Source: Isoetes taiwanensis (Eukaryota; Streptophyta; Lycopodiopsida; Isoetales; Isoetaceae). Taken from it: DNA of 64,000 nt. The notes below the pieces were generated by a model, which saw only the letters and a program-made list of their open reading frames with translations, searched no databases and was not told the DNA's origin. The DNA lies in NCBI GenBank assembly GCA_021234155.1, contig JAJEKV010000020.1, positions 20,329,018 through 20,393,017 of the forward strand. Direction: 5' to 3'. Both the position numbers and the translations under genes were made by a program. Positions 32,132 to 45,188 of the stretch are shown one piece after another. Position 1 is the stretch's first letter. Every line of letters starts with the position of its first letter.

Positions 32132-32892
32132 AATGCACACATACCTTCACACCCTCCTTTCTTGAAGCACACCACTTCCATGACTATGCTAAAGCCTTTG
32201 AGTACCCGCCTGGCTAATGAAAGGTCCCCTATTAGCAACCTGCAGATCTCACGAGGGCTAGCAGTTCTTATGTCATACTATATTTGGCAACATGCAGATC
32301 TTATGACTGCTAGCCCAATAGTACTAATGGATGACAAAGTTAACAATATCACAAAATAATTTCCAAAACACCAAACTGCAAATGCGAAACCAATCTAAAA
32401 ATTTAAGAAAGACAAGGCTATGACCATAAGATGGCATGGAAGGAGGTCTTTATACCAAACTGTCATCCATAATATTCAAAAGCTGGGGTGGGAAGTACAA
32501 TACAAAATTTGCTTCCCTGGTAAAGTTGTAAGAATATATCCGAAACTTCAAAGCTAAGAAAAAGACAAAACCAAAACAATTATCACAAAAGCCCTCAGTT
32601 CCATCGCATTATCACAGTTTCCAAGAATCATGGATATTCACATTGTAGAAACCAGCCTGAGGAACACTTCTGTTTGGTAGATTCCAGTCTTCATATTTCA
32701 CCTCCAGCTTTCTAAACCATGTCAAAAGAGCGACACAGTAGAACTCTTCCAAAGTGATAGAGCTGATCGCGAACTTACTGAGATCCAAAAGAAATTCTTT
32801 CAAATAGCTGGAAATAGCTGGAAAGTAATAGTGGGAGGAAACAGTTTATTCCAAATAGGATTTGAGAAAAGAGAAAATTGAGCGGGATACAC

Positions 32893-35800
32893 TCATCTTA
32901 AGAATGCTTCAATTGCCTCAAAAAATAGAGGAGCCATCTCGGGATTAGAGGTCTTAACAGCACATTTCACACTCGGAAAACCAATCAATAGCGTTAGCTC
33001 AACAAGGAAAGTGACATTAGGAGGCACTTTAACAGAAAGATAGAGGACTTCTTGATTTGTTTCTTTCAGCAAACGGCGTGCAATGAAGAACAGATTCCCA
33101 GAAGCTAGTTTCTCGGTTGTTGCATCAACATTGTTTACAAGGGCATTTGGGAACTCCTTCACAATTTCATGTGAATCAGGAAGTGTCTTCCATGTCTGCA
33201 TAAAGGAAACCTTTATTGATTGACTAAGACAAAAACCAAAGAAAACCAGAAAAGCCAATTCCTACCTCCAGGAATGCAACTCGTTCCATCCTTCCATCCT
33301 CTTGAAAGAGAACACTTAATGGAATCTTATCATTGAAATACCAGACGGGTTGTTGGTTATTTTTCACCGCAACTTGTAAAACTGAACTTGGTGGCCCAGG
33401 GGCAAGGTTTTGGAATAGTGCCATTGGAAGCAAAGTGTTCGCTGAACCTCCCGGTTGCAACAAAGGCACCTAATATGAAATAAAAGAGTATGTTCTTCAG
33501 AATCAAAGCCAAGAAAAACTTGGCAAACAAAGATGCAAAAAACTACCTGAAGAGGGCCCGCAGCCGCAAGACCAAAAGAGTTCTTATTAAATTGGATCAT
33601 AAAACCATCCAAAGGAGTGGCAGCATTATTTTCAAATCTAAGACTATAAAATATTTGGCCATCTCTTCTCACAAGCTTCCCACTTATCTGTAAGCCCTGT
33701 CCAGCAGATGCTGGGAGGAGAACTGGAAGAGGGGGGCTGCAACCCAAAAAATTGCCAAACATTAGACAAGAAACACGATGAAAGAGTGAAAGATAATCCA
33801 TGTACTAACCCAGAAACTGTTGCTGTAGGTTGACTGGTCGGTACAAGTGCAGATTCAAGACCCATTAAATCTCCTAAGAGATCAGGCACTGGGGCCGGAG
33901 CAGGGACAGGAACAGCTGCAACAGGTGTCTGTGACCTAACAGGTAATGGGAGTCCTGAGGATGTAGAAGGAGCCATTTCTGAAATTGGGGCAGATGATGT
34001 TTCAGGTGCAAGATCCTGGTTCTCAGGATAATCTTCTTCCTCATCAATTCGTTGTGTGGTTGGTGGAATGCGGCTAACAAATGCGTCTGGAGGTTTATGA
34101 TATACTGAAGCAAGTGTTGCGATGTTAGCCAGAAGCTCATCCAAGAGTGAAGAATCTAACATGTTCGAGTCATCATTTATGGTTGGCTTCTCTGCCAGTA
34201 CAACATCTTTTGCTGCCTACAACAACAGATCCGAACGCGTCTTCAGTATTTTCACTTACAGTTATTGCATTGATATAGGAAAGCTCTACAACCTCAGGGT
34301 CTGTAGACAATAATCGCCAATAAATGTAGGCTCGATCGCGAAGATCAGGATTATCTGTTTCTTGTGTGGCATTGTTCAGGACCACCTGCAAATGAACTCT
34401 TGAAAGATAACATATCCGAACGTTAAGAGCACCTGTAATGACATTAAAAAACAGTACCTGGATCATTTGCTGTGGACCTTCGGTTGGTTTTTTTAAGAAC
34501 AATTTAACGGCTGCAGTGAGCAATTGCAATTGCACCTGAGCAGTTTCCTCAGAAAAGGTTTCTAGAAAGCTCTCAAGTAGCTCATCAGCATTGTCTATAC
34601 GTTCTGCATATTCCCCAATAATCCATATCATTGAAGCCTGTAACGTGCTCTAGTAAGTGCATGACAGAGTGATGTGTAAAACATGCAATGTCAAGAAACA
34701 AAAAGCCAATTACTTAAAACAAAGAGTCCATGTTGTAATAAGCAATGAAGAAATTTGTCCATACCTTTGCTTCTGGCTCATCCAACGTATCTAAATTCTC
34801 ACAAAGTGTAGCAATTATGGATTCATACCTAAAACAGGACAAAACTACAGTAAGATATGACATTGCTGACCAAAAATCAGTACTAGTGATACAAAAACAG
34901 GAAGTAAAATGCCTGACATGTTGGGGTAGCGCCGAAAAATATCTTTGATAACTATTATTGCTTCCTGCACAACATAATTAACTTTAAGCTTTATAAGCTC
35001 AAGCAGTACACTTATGCATCGCTCTGCTGCCCTTTCCAACTTGATTGCACACCGTCCAATTGCACGGACAGCTTTCCTGACAAAATCAACATCCACTTCT
35101 GTGGCATATTCCTTGAACTCAAGTAACACCTAAAGATACCCAAACAATAATACCACGTTCATGCTCAGCTGAAATCTGAATCATAGGTTTCAGATAGCAA
35201 TTGGTCAATGATTGACTACATTTTACCTGATCAATGTTTCGGTCGGATGCTAACTTTATCATTATTTCTAGTTTCTCCATTTTGACATATATTGGATCAT
35301 TATACTTGCAGAAAAATACCTGAGAGAAAACAGGATTAGAACTGCTAGATTAGAACAAGAAGAAACACAAACAAACCAACCTTGATCTCATGTGCAAGGA
35401 TGCTAGGCCGACGTTGAACAATAAGGTTAATATTGCGCAAAGCCACGTATTGTATTTCTGGCTCTGCAGAGATAAGTGTAACAAGAGGAGGCGCCATTTT
35501 CTTACATAGGTTACGAACAACATCTGTGCTTGTAATCAACTCCATTTGTTGCAGGATTACCTAAACATGCCAAGGTCAGGCCAGAGAGTCTAAAAGCAAA
35601 ACTATATGTGAATAGGGAAACACCTTCACTGCAGATAAGACTACAGCACAGTTTGCATGTTGAAGACGAGGAGTAACACGTTCAACTATATTTTCAGCAT
35701 CGCGTGCATCCTTTGCCTTGTACTTTGACAAAGCATCTAAGATAAAAACCTGGCCCCACCTGAACCAAAAAAACATCGGTTATATTGCAGAAGCTCATAA

Positions 35801-37887
35801 TGGAAGTCTTATGTCCTCTAACCAGTTATTTGATAATTTATTAGCACAGCACACTTTCTGCCTAAATATGTGTCACATGCACCTTTTGACGTGAGCCTTG
35901 TTGAAATCAACAACTTTAAACAAACGGCCAAACATTTCTTCTGGAATGTCCAAAGAATGAAAAGGAATCCTACTCTGTGCATTCATTCAGTGCGGCCAAG
36001 AGCTTGAATAAAGTATGATTTGTGATCTCAAATACAGATTTGCTACTTGTTTCCTGTATCTCTGCCAGTGCTGCAACAGCATTTGCTACAACCATTGGAT
36101 TGCTGTCAGAAATCAAATCCTTAAGAGTCTCCAGAAAACCCCTGTCCTCTACCAATTCGGCATTAATGTCATATAACTTTGAAACACATATAGCTGCTGT
36201 TTTACGAACATATGGATCTTCATCCTGTTTGTACAGGAATCAACCATGAGTAAGTAAGTCAAAAAATGAACCAACACAAAAATATGGTGCAGTAAATTAC
36301 CTTCAAACATCTTTGGAGGGGGTCACAAAGATACTCAGTAATTTTATCTACTCGAATGCAACCCATGGTACGGACAGCCAATGCTCGAATCAATGGGTTG
36401 GGATCCTGGGAATCCTGCAAGAGAAATTGTGGATTTGAGATTCCAAACCATCAAATCAGCAGAAACAAACCATCTTAGATTCCAAAGGTGTGACTACCAA
36501 TCTAAATGTTCTGCAATCACTCAGCCTTACGGTGAAATACCCAAACGTGCACACGTGATCATGCATGTGTACACATGAAAAATAAAGTAAGTATTGACAT
36601 CTGGTGCAGGTCCTTGGCTTAATGCAATCAAACATACACATTTGAGACCAATAGCGCATCACACAAACACCATTTTGTTTCTAGCATTATGGGCAGGCTC
36701 TTAAACCACCGGTAATCAACAACCACGTTTCAGCATATCCCGGATTATTGTTTTTAGTTAAGAGAATAAAGATAAACCCATTCCCTATTCTAGATTTTCT
36801 GTTCTCAACTATGTAGAAAGAAGGTGCAAGAAGCCTTCCATTTAGCAGCCGCCTCTTCCGAACAATCAAATATAGAAGATGAAGGAGAGTGGCAATTCAT
36901 TGGGGTTTATTCTAAGCATAAACAAGAAAGTGTGGTCATGCACAATGGACAGTATAGAATCTCCATTGAGACGCGATACCAGGAATATGAGCTTTGGTTA
37001 CAACAAACAGTAGCACAAAATATGCATCGCTACACTGTAGAACTTACCCTTTCATAATCAAAATCCAAGACGTACATTACCTTAACAAAAGTATTAACAG
37101 CAAGAATTGCAAGGTCAGGCTGGCTTTTCGCATAGTTGATGAGGTAGAGGTAGACAAGCTTCTTCAACTCAAGATTCTCTGTCTGCATGCAGTTCACAAC
37201 ATCTGTGAACAACATTGACACGTCTTTACCCACTGTCATTGCTGCAATCACCTTCTTAACAGCATCCTTCTTTTTATCCTGAAAGAATGGGATAGAGCTT
37301 GAGATTGCTAACATTACTATGGAGAGATCAACATGCCCATAATTAATCATATGTTTTCTAAACCATATGAATGATGGTTTTCCCTTTTAGATCCAGACAA
37401 GTTAAAGCAATTCCAAATATGCAAAAGAGAGTTCCTTGCTTCAATGCTATTTCTGAAATTTCGATGCCACTAACTTTCTTAATGTATGTGTAAAATGCAG
37501 GAAAAAGTGTGTGGATCATCCAGTGATCTCGGCTATATCTTCGAAAGGGTGGTCACCATCATTGGGAGACGGCAGAATACACAGTTCAATAATACATGTG
37601 GGAGGAGTACAAGAAACAGTTATTTCCGTCTGATAAATGGTCGTCCTCATCAGTTACCCTAAGATTTGCAAGAGAAAGATATCAAGTCAAGCTCCAATGC
37701 ACTACATAACAAATAGATCTATGGACCCGAGGAAGGATCTGCTGGATACAAACTCTATAACAATCATTGACTGAATTATGACTAGAAACGAAAAACGTGC
37801 CTTGTATTGAGAATTGAGCTCCTCTTTAAGTTCATGGATTTCTCCCTTCTTTGTGGTGGTAAAATATTTGGAATCGTGCCCGCTCAT
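32893..37887 (-). CDS. Beta-adaptin of the AP-1/AP-2 clathrin adaptor complexes (complete, 15 exons)
   Basis: Exons (minus strand): 37887-37801, 37278-37081, 36414-36301, 36224-35974, 35759-35624, 35560-35381, 35319-35227, 35129-34918, 34828-34765, 34637-34458, 34385-34293, 34216-33810, 33736-33547, 33469-33266, 33195-32893. They sum to 2712 nt, i.e. 903 codons plus TGA, close to the ~894 residues of the Arabidopsis proteins. The start [17 protein letters not shown] is the canonical plant N-terminus. Residues 1 to about 575 form the helical-repeat trunk ([36 protein letters not shown]-type blocks). A Pro/Ala/Thr-rich hinge follows (about 576-670, with LLGDLMGLE, a clathrin-box-like stretch). 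The appendage (672-903) includes [37 protein letters not shown] and a final [12 protein letters not shown]. The large subunit pairs with gamma or alpha adaptin and recruits clathrin at the trans-Golgi network or plasma membrane. All introns are GT-AG except intron 1, which has a GC donor. No lesion was seen. Confidence 0.96.
37279..37800 (-). other. GC-AG first intron of the beta-adaptin gene
   Basis: Exon 1 ends NSQYK in AATACAAG followed by GCACGT instead of GT. The acceptor is CTTTCAG before GATAAAAAG, which continues the conserved [17 protein letters not shown]. Codon phase is kept exactly, so the boundary is forced by the protein. GC-AG introns are a known minor class with otherwise strong donors, as here (AAG|GC). 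Confidence 0.75.
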
Positions 37888-40744
37888 TGTTTTGGCGGAT
37901 GAAGAGCCTGGCAGACTCTCAGATCTGTAGGTCTCTTCTCACCTGGAGGAGAATAATCAAAATGGTCGGGAAGCCTCTCGGGACCAAATACCATCCATCT
38001 TAACCGTTCATTTGCGCGATGTCGTTTTCTTGAGTTTTTATGGATGTTATAGTGTATGTCGAATTCCTAGGAACACTACCATCCTACCTATTGATATCGA
38101 GAGAATTTACGATAGTGAAAAAATTTTCATGAAGTTTCCAGTTAAAATTTGTGGGTTTCTTTATATTTTTCCGGATGAAATCTAGATTTTCATAGGCCCC
38201 TTCTGCCTAGCTTAAATTATACAGGAAATATATTTATTAGATTTTTAGAGTTTATCCTATACTGGTTATGAACCAACTTAATTTTGATGTAGAGTTTTGC
38301 TGGAACCCATTCCAAATAGAAATAGGGCGACATTTCTTTACTGTCATCCGTTATCATGCTACCATGTGGCAGTCCCCATAGGGTTAACCCATTCGGTTTG
38401 ACCAGTTGTGCCGGTTTAGGTTTTGTTTAGGGTTATATTGTCATCGAGTTCTTCGCAGCTGAGCTTTGAGTTATTTGCCATTCAGCTCTTCGTTTTGTTT
38501 GGGGTCTTTGGGTTTCCAAACCCAAATTAAATCGTGTTTTTGTGTGCTTGAAATGTGCAGTGAAATGTAGAGTGAAAATGAGCCCTTGCTTGCCGTCTAT
38601 GGCTATGGCAAATCCTTGCTTACTGGTTATGGCTTCGTCAAATATGGGTTTGATCCCCTGCTTTGGCTATGGCTTTGTCAAATCTGCTTTGACTATGATA
38701 GATGGAGCCGATTTGATCCCCTGCTTTGGCTATCGCTTCGCCAAAATCTACTCTGGCTATGACAGATGGAGCCGATTCAAAAGTCTTCTCAGGCTGGAAG
38801 CCAGAGAGCTATGGGGAATCAGGGTATTTTTTAACCTCTATACATATTTGATAGGGCATAAAATATTGGCCACTACTTACTTTGGATAATTTGCTAAGCA
38901 TAGTTTGGCCTGGCCCTTTTTCAAATTGTTACACCAAGAGGTTGTAACTTAAATGGCAAAAATCACGGAACTAAGTTTTTTCCAAAATTTTGAATTAGCC
39001 ACATCCATACATCTAACAAGTAAAGATGATAACCACATCAGGAAGACAATGTCTAGTTTGTATGATGCTCTATGTAGTTGTCACAAACAAATACATGTTA
39101 CACTTCTTTAACTAAGATTACGATAAGATCATTTGAATGTATTAAACACGTTGATTGTAGGCAGAAGTACAAATGGATTTCCTAGGACAGATTTCACTGA
39201 AAACCATACTGCAAGTACTTGTCAAATGAAAAATAACCTTGATTTGAGTTGGGACGATGAAGAGCATATTCGGGCTAGATGATGAAGAACAAATCAGGGT
39301 GTAAATTACAAAATTGAATCAAAACAAATTTGAACCAAAGAAAAGATACTATTTTATTAGAGATGCCTTTAGAATTTTAGGACTACACTCGAAAAGATTT
39401 TAGCCCCCTATGAGTGGAAAAATTATGTCTCTACACTTGGCCAGTATTTAATTTAATTAAATTGACTAGCTCTCTTGGGGCCTATGAAGAGGCCATGGAG
39501 CCTGAGTACATGTATAATCATATTTTCAACAAAAATGAACAATGTGCATCCACCATTTTGAAACGTGATCCGAATTCTAAAGGAGGTAAAGTAAATATGG
39601 AAGATATATAGTTGGCCATAACCCTAGAAATATAAAATTATTTCATGGTTTAAATGGCCACCACAACAAGTTGCTAGTGCACATAACATTTTGGAATGAC
39701 CACGCCCTAGGGGTCTGAAGGTGGGGCAAATATCAAAATGGCCACTTATGGAGTGAATCCAATAAATTGGTGTTTTGACCTGGCCACTACCCTTTGGTCA
39801 TGGTGAGAATGCATCCTACTCTGGTGTGGCCATCTATTTTACGAAATATGTGAATGTGTGGCCAACTGGCCCGCCGAGGCCACTAAAAAACACCCTGATG
39901 GGGATGGAAGTTGTAGGAAAATCTTCAAAAATCTTCTCAGGGCGACAGACGGAGCTAGGAAGCAGCAAGAAAATCTTCAAACATCTTCTCAGGGCGATGG
40001 AAGCCAGAGCTATGGCGGTGGAAGCCGCAGGAAGAAATTCTCTCTCCTGCCCTTTACGTAGGAAAATGTTTCTCCAGGGAACATTACGTGGGGTTCGGGC
40101 GTTGTAGGTTCTAAAGATCTGACCGCTATCCGCCATTGGATCAAAAGTGGTTATAAAACATAACCTCTCAATTATTCCATTTAACAATAACGTCTCGAAT
40201 ATTCTTTTCTAATGAATATTCTACTATCTGGCATACTAGCAGAAAAAACTTGGCCGCATTTGGGTATTGCTATACTCTGCAATCCAGTGAAAAAAATTAG
40301 GGCTTCTCTTGTGGCATGACCCATCTATTTGATCGATTCAATAAAATTGCCATTTCTAAATTGATTAGCCCATGGTCTAAATTGATTTACTGCAAATTCG
40401 GAAGATTTGGGGTACATATTTGCTAGTTTGGGCTTCAACACAAATCTGATCTATAGCCATAAATACGGTCATGTCTAACTTGTTTTTTATTGGGGACGTG
40501 TGCTCTTCTTATAGACCATTTTGGAGGCAGGTCTCGCACATATGGTTGCCAGGAAGGGGGGAGGGGGCATTGCCTTCCCCCTTATAAATCTATGTATTCT
40601 ATGAGAATCGATCCATATTAGCTCTTATTTCTAAATCTGCAGCATGATGTATCATAATTGCCAATGCCCCATGGCCGTTAATAAGTCAAGAAAACACCCT
40701 CTCCATAGAAGTGGTGACAGAGAAATTACGCCTCATCTGTCGAA
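37888..40744. other. Upstream region of beta-adaptin and intergenic repeats
   Basis: The first few hundred bases should hold the promoter and 5' leader of the minus-strand beta-adaptin gene; I cannot assign a TATA box. Between 38580 and 38820, units such as CCCCTGCTTTGGCTAT and GACAGATGGAGCCGATT are repeated two to three times. A related diverged repeat (CTTCTCAGG ... GGAAGCCAGAG) appears at 39905-40030. None of the open frames resembles a protein. Confidence 0.5.
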
Positions 40745-40849
40745 ATGGTTATTGATGATGATAATTCACAAGTTCAAGCTCAAGCTCAAGCTCAAGCTCA
40801 AGCTCAAGTTCAAGTTCCACAAAGTTGCTTGGTATCCCAGTTGGAATTC

Positions 40850-41320
40850 ATGTCTCTGCTTCAGATGCTTGGGATGAAATCATTAGTGGGTTGCAAAAGC
40901 ACTTGTTTTTGGTGGAATACAGCTAAATTGTCCATGTCCGGTAGAATCACTGTGGCTAAATGTGTTCTTAGTAATACTCATGTCTACATGGCGTCTGCTC
41001 TATTAGCTCCGCAGTGTAAGATGGAGGAGATTGTGCGTATCGTCGGAAATTTTATTTGGGGTGGGAATGAGTTAGGAGCGGTAGTCAAGGTAGCTTGGAC
41101 GAAATGCATTAGACCTAAGGCAGCTGGTGGTCTTGGTATGTTGGATTTTCACCTCCAAAGCAAGGTGATGATATCAAAGTTCATTTGGAGGATTTTCATT
41201 GGTAAGGATGATTCTCCTGGCCTGGGGTTGTTGGTGCACTCGATTCAGCATTGTCTCCTATTTCATAAGGCCACCATTAAGCCCCTCCTTCCTTGGGCTT
41301 TACTTTATCATAAATGTTGT
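40850..41320 (+). pseudogene. L1-type LINE reverse-transcriptase fragment
   Basis: The frame 40745-41518 contains LSMSGRITVAKCVLSN, VGNFIWGGNE, AWTKCIRPKAAGGLGMLDF and KFIWRIF. This is the conserved region just C-terminal to the reverse transcriptase fingers/palm of plant LINE ORF2 proteins (linking to zf-RVT). The upstream part of the frame is a (CAAGCT)n microsatellite (40775-40810) encoding alternating Gln-Ala. The catalytic YADD part is absent. Downstream, the frame runs into a foldback repeat at 41322, so the LINE is truncated on both sides. Confidence 0.75.
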
Positions 41321-41321
41321 A

Positions 41322-41439
41322 TAGGGGAATGGAGGTTGGGGCCTCCATTCCGAGTTTCCAGGTGGGGTCCCGCGACCGGCGTTAGCCGGGAGCGGGTCAC
41401 CTGGAAACCGGAATGGAGGCCCCAACCTCCATTCCCCTA
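41322..41439. repeat. Foldback repeat with ~55-bp arms and nested palindromes
   Basis: The left arm (41322-41379) starts TAGGGGAATGGAGG. The right arm (41386-41439) is its near-perfect reverse complement, with a few differences near the loop (loop CGTTAG). Each arm itself contains a palindrome GGAATGGAGG-TTGG-GGCCTCCATTCC. The flank ACAATATAGAAGTTGG at 41440 matches, inverted, CCAACTTCTATATTGT near 56010, so the element or its border is dispersed in the window. Confidence 0.85.
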
Positions 41440-41552
41440 CAATATAGAAGTTGGGGACGTTTTTTCCCTCAGCAGATCCGGCAAAGCTTCAGATCTCCCA
41501 GCAAGAACAGCATTTTAAAATCCCCTTCTGAGAATATTTTCTTTGGAGCACC

Positions 41553-42137
41553 TTCTTCTTCTTCTTCTTCTTCTTCTTCTTCGTACATGTTCTTGCCAAG
41601 ACTACAGTCACAGTTATGCAAACAATTACATTAAAAGAACCTTGTTCAAGGCAAGATCACTTATCCAAATATCCACCCTGGTTTTTTAGGCCAGGCCACA
41701 TCAGGCACTCTCCAAACCAAAGCCCATATAACTTGCCAAATAATCTTCCATCTATAAACTTGAAGAATGTTACATATTGTCATATAATTTTACATTTTTA
41801 AACTTGAGTAATCTTACTTTTAAACTTGAATAATCTTACGTCTTGTCATATAATCTTACAACTAAAAACATAAATCTTACATCTTACATCTATAAAGTTT
41901 TGAATTTGGAAGTATACAGTGTAAAGTAAACTTTGAACTTTGAATCTTGATATAAGGTATTCCATCCTCTTCCGCGTTAACACCAACTCTAACAGCAAAA
42001 TGGAGACAATTAGAGGAGAGAACCCGTACCTGCAGCCAATCAATACACAATTAGCGTGAAAACGGTAAATGTGCAAGGGCCAAAAGGTACATTGGGTCTC
42101 TCAGTTTATCACTGATCACCAATTGTATCCTTTTGCC
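41553..42137. repeat. TTC-linked dispersed repeat, copy A
   Basis: A (TTC)n tract of about 10 repeats is followed by GTACATGTTCTTGCCAAGAC and a ~550-bp conserved block. The block includes CCACCCTGGTTTTTTAGGCC, CATCAGGCACTCTCCAAACC, and ends near TTTTGCCCTGAGGTGAC. It matches copies at 49478-50101 and 52732-53281, and partly 46606-46800. No coding potential was seen. Confidence 0.82.
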
Positions 42138-45100
42138 CTGAGGTGACGTTAACAAGAGAACAGCCGGCAGAACCACTTCACTAGAATGAACTTAAATAAG
42201 TAATGCAACAAAAATCAAATCCATACTATACCCTGGAAGTTTTATAATATGGAATACTATCTGTATATGTATTTTCTTAACAAAAGAGGCGAGATCAATG
42301 TCTCACCTTATTTGAAGCGTTTGCCTTGAGCAGTTTTATCTTTCCATGTGCTCCATCTTTCCATGTGCTCCAAGCTTCAGGTTTGCTTTCTACATCTGGT
42401 CAAAGAGCAGACTGCTACAACAAATTCGAAATGTTTTTGTAGCTCAATATATTCGAAAATGCAATACCTGGTATCTGAAAAACTTGGATTTTTCTTGGAC
42501 ATGGCATAGCTCAGCATAATCCTGTAAATTTGAATCCAGCTATTTCGTTTGCCAAACCAAGTTTTATAGCACCATCATCCATGCATCTGATCCGGCCTCT
42601 GCCAGCAACGACCTTCATAAGATAAAATGCCACATCGGCCCCAGCACATACTAAATCCGATCTTGGCAAAGGAAACATTTTCAGTATCACGTCTTTACAA
42701 CAATCTGTGAACCCGAAATCAGATCGTCCAGAGATCCACCACAGCTCCGCCACTCTTTCCTTATAAGCGGTAATAGCGGCTCTATAAAATGCCCTAAAGC
42801 AAAAATGTGATTTGCCCTAAGGTTATTTGCCTACTATGCAAAATATTCATATATGTGGTAGGCCAAATTCGACTCACCAACTTGGCTTTAACCATATACA
42901 ACCAATAAGTATTTTGGAACATTGAGAAAATCGCCAAAAGGTAGTCTCGGCCCATGGCTACCAAGCTCCTTTAGCGATGCCATATCCGCATATCCAAGTT
43001 TTTGCTTTATGAGCGAATGGCCCCACAAACAATATAAGCGTAAATTTCAAAGGGCTCATCTTTCGCATTATTAACTTTTTAATTTTGTTGCCACCATTGC
43101 AACATCTCTCATTATCACATCTCAACCATCATTCCATATATAAAGCAGTATCATTTTCCTTCTTAAAAAAAAATAGGAGGTATTTTTTCTGGGCTGAGAG
43201 CAACCTAAGCGCTTGACACGTACATTTTTCTCTCCATTTCTAAAACCTTAAAAGACAAAATATTGGATGGTCGACACGATTCCGTCCAATCTTGGAGACA
43301 CGGTGGCTTTCTTGCTCTGCACGCAATCCCTAGCTATTTGCATGTTCAGCCATAGCCAGAAGCCCTTCTCAAGCCAGGGTATTCCACTTCCGGCAGATAA
43401 ACCAAGACGGTCTTTAGATGGCTTAACCCTGTTCTACAATTGGGTTGCTCAATTGAAGCTCCTTCCTCACTGGGTGACCGGAAACACATGTAACAAGGTT
43501 GATAGACATAGCAACTTATTTAAGCCAAAGTCCAGCTTCAAGTTTTTGTTCTTGACGGTCTAAATCTTGCTTGGAAATCCATCTGCAAATGGTTATCTAG
43601 ATCTCATTCAAGGTATAGGAGCAAGAATCTTGGATGAACAGGGGAGGCATATTAAGAAGGACAAAGAAGGAAACTACGGCAGAGCCTGTTCGTGCAAAAC
43701 TAACATTTTCAAGTACAGTGGGCTCTAACACGAGCGATCATCTTCATCTTAGCAAACTGGATTTTCTGTTGCAGTTAGATTGTGTATGCTCTTTCTCAGC
43801 AGTAATTTTTATCATTGCTTTTTGAAATAAAATTGTTATTGCAGGCATTTTGCAGTGCTCTGGAGATGTTAAAGAATAATGGGCATTTTGCAGTGCCTTT
43901 GGATCTTATGTCTAAGGTTTGTTTCTAGTCATGTTTTCATGTTAGTTGCCCAATTTATTTACTTATTGTCTGTTGTGCAATGTGCAAGAAGTATGAGGAG
44001 ATGAAGACTGATTTTCTAAAGGAGATGACTTTCACTTTCTAAAGGAGATGACTTTCTAGGAGCATGCTCATAAATTTATACTCAACTAGGTGAAGATGTT
44101 AATTCTGCACTGGAACATGCAGCGGAACTTATGCAGGAAGCTTGAATCCTAGCAAATAACAGGTACCATTGAGTTTGCTGGTTTTGTGATGTTGCGTCTT
44201 GTGGTTACTTTTTTCTTTCCACCGTTTGCCTCTACTTTAGAAAAATGTGGCAAACACTGATTCTGACAACATTAAATCAGGCCTGGGCAGCCCAAAATAC
44301 TATGATCGACCTCTTCTTAGAGAGTTACCATATTTACTATGGAACAAGACTCTATTGAAGCATTTGATCATTATTGCCCTTGATCAAGTTGCATACAATC
44401 GCTTTATAAAAGTGCATAGACCCTGAGGACGGATGGAGTGAATTTTTCCAGTTGAAACATGTTATCATGGAGAAATGTTTGTAGGCCAGTATAGACTTGG
44501 CATGGGAATTAAAATGTGATAGGAATAGTAGATATGTTAAGTGGCATAGAACAAATCTCTAATTGGTTAAATGATTTTGTGCAGGTGACGTTTCGTGCTT
44601 TTTGAAAACTCTGTGATGCTACTCTATCAAGCACTTTCAAAGGGTTCATGCCTGTTCGTAGACTCGCAGATCAAAGATCTTGCTTTCTCTGGCATTTTTG
44701 ACCTTTGTTGCAACCAAAAGTGGACTTTACAAGTTTTGTTTCTATAATCTTTTTCTCGTCCCCCGAAGCAATGTGCAACTGATGGTAATGTTAACAAATT
44801 TTGCTTCATTATTCAATTGACTGGAATGCATTATCTAAGCCATTGCAATCATCAACACTCTACAAAACCAATGGGCCAGTGCAGTGGATCTTTGCAGTTT
44901 GTTGATATTTCATTTATGTGCCATTTATGTTACCCATAACATCTTTTTGGCATCCCCACTAAAGCGCCCCATTAACAACTTGAGAGTCCGCGGTGCATTT
45001 CGGTGTTTTGCATGGATCGTTTCGCTATTTTGGCTGCGTGGTTTTCGCGGATCGGAATTTGATTTTCAAAGGGTAGCCGCAAGCGGATCTCGCCAGATTT

Positions 45101-45188
45101 GCAAAAGCGTAAAAGCCCATATCGCGAGACTTCACTTTGTCGACATTGTTTTTATATAGTTGGTTTTCTCACATTTCAAATCGAGGGT
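42138..45188. other. Intergenic DNA with unassigned coding-like scraps
   Basis: Minus-strand frame 42511-42753 (80 codons) and plus frames 43267-43563 and 43634-43825 have no recognised similarity. Short stretches near 43845-43915 (FCSALEMLKNNGHFAVPLDL), 43990-44030 (KYEEMKTDFLKEM) and 44090-44145 (EDVNSALEHAAELMQEA) look like exon pieces next to splice-like sites. They cannot be joined into a known protein. A 26-bp duplication (CTTTCTAAAGGAGATGA) is at 44010-44055. Confidence 0.35.

Noticed and set aside
40745-40860. Gln-Ala repeat protein start
   Set aside because: The Gln-Ala run is a CAAGCT microsatellite fused by chance to the LINE frame.
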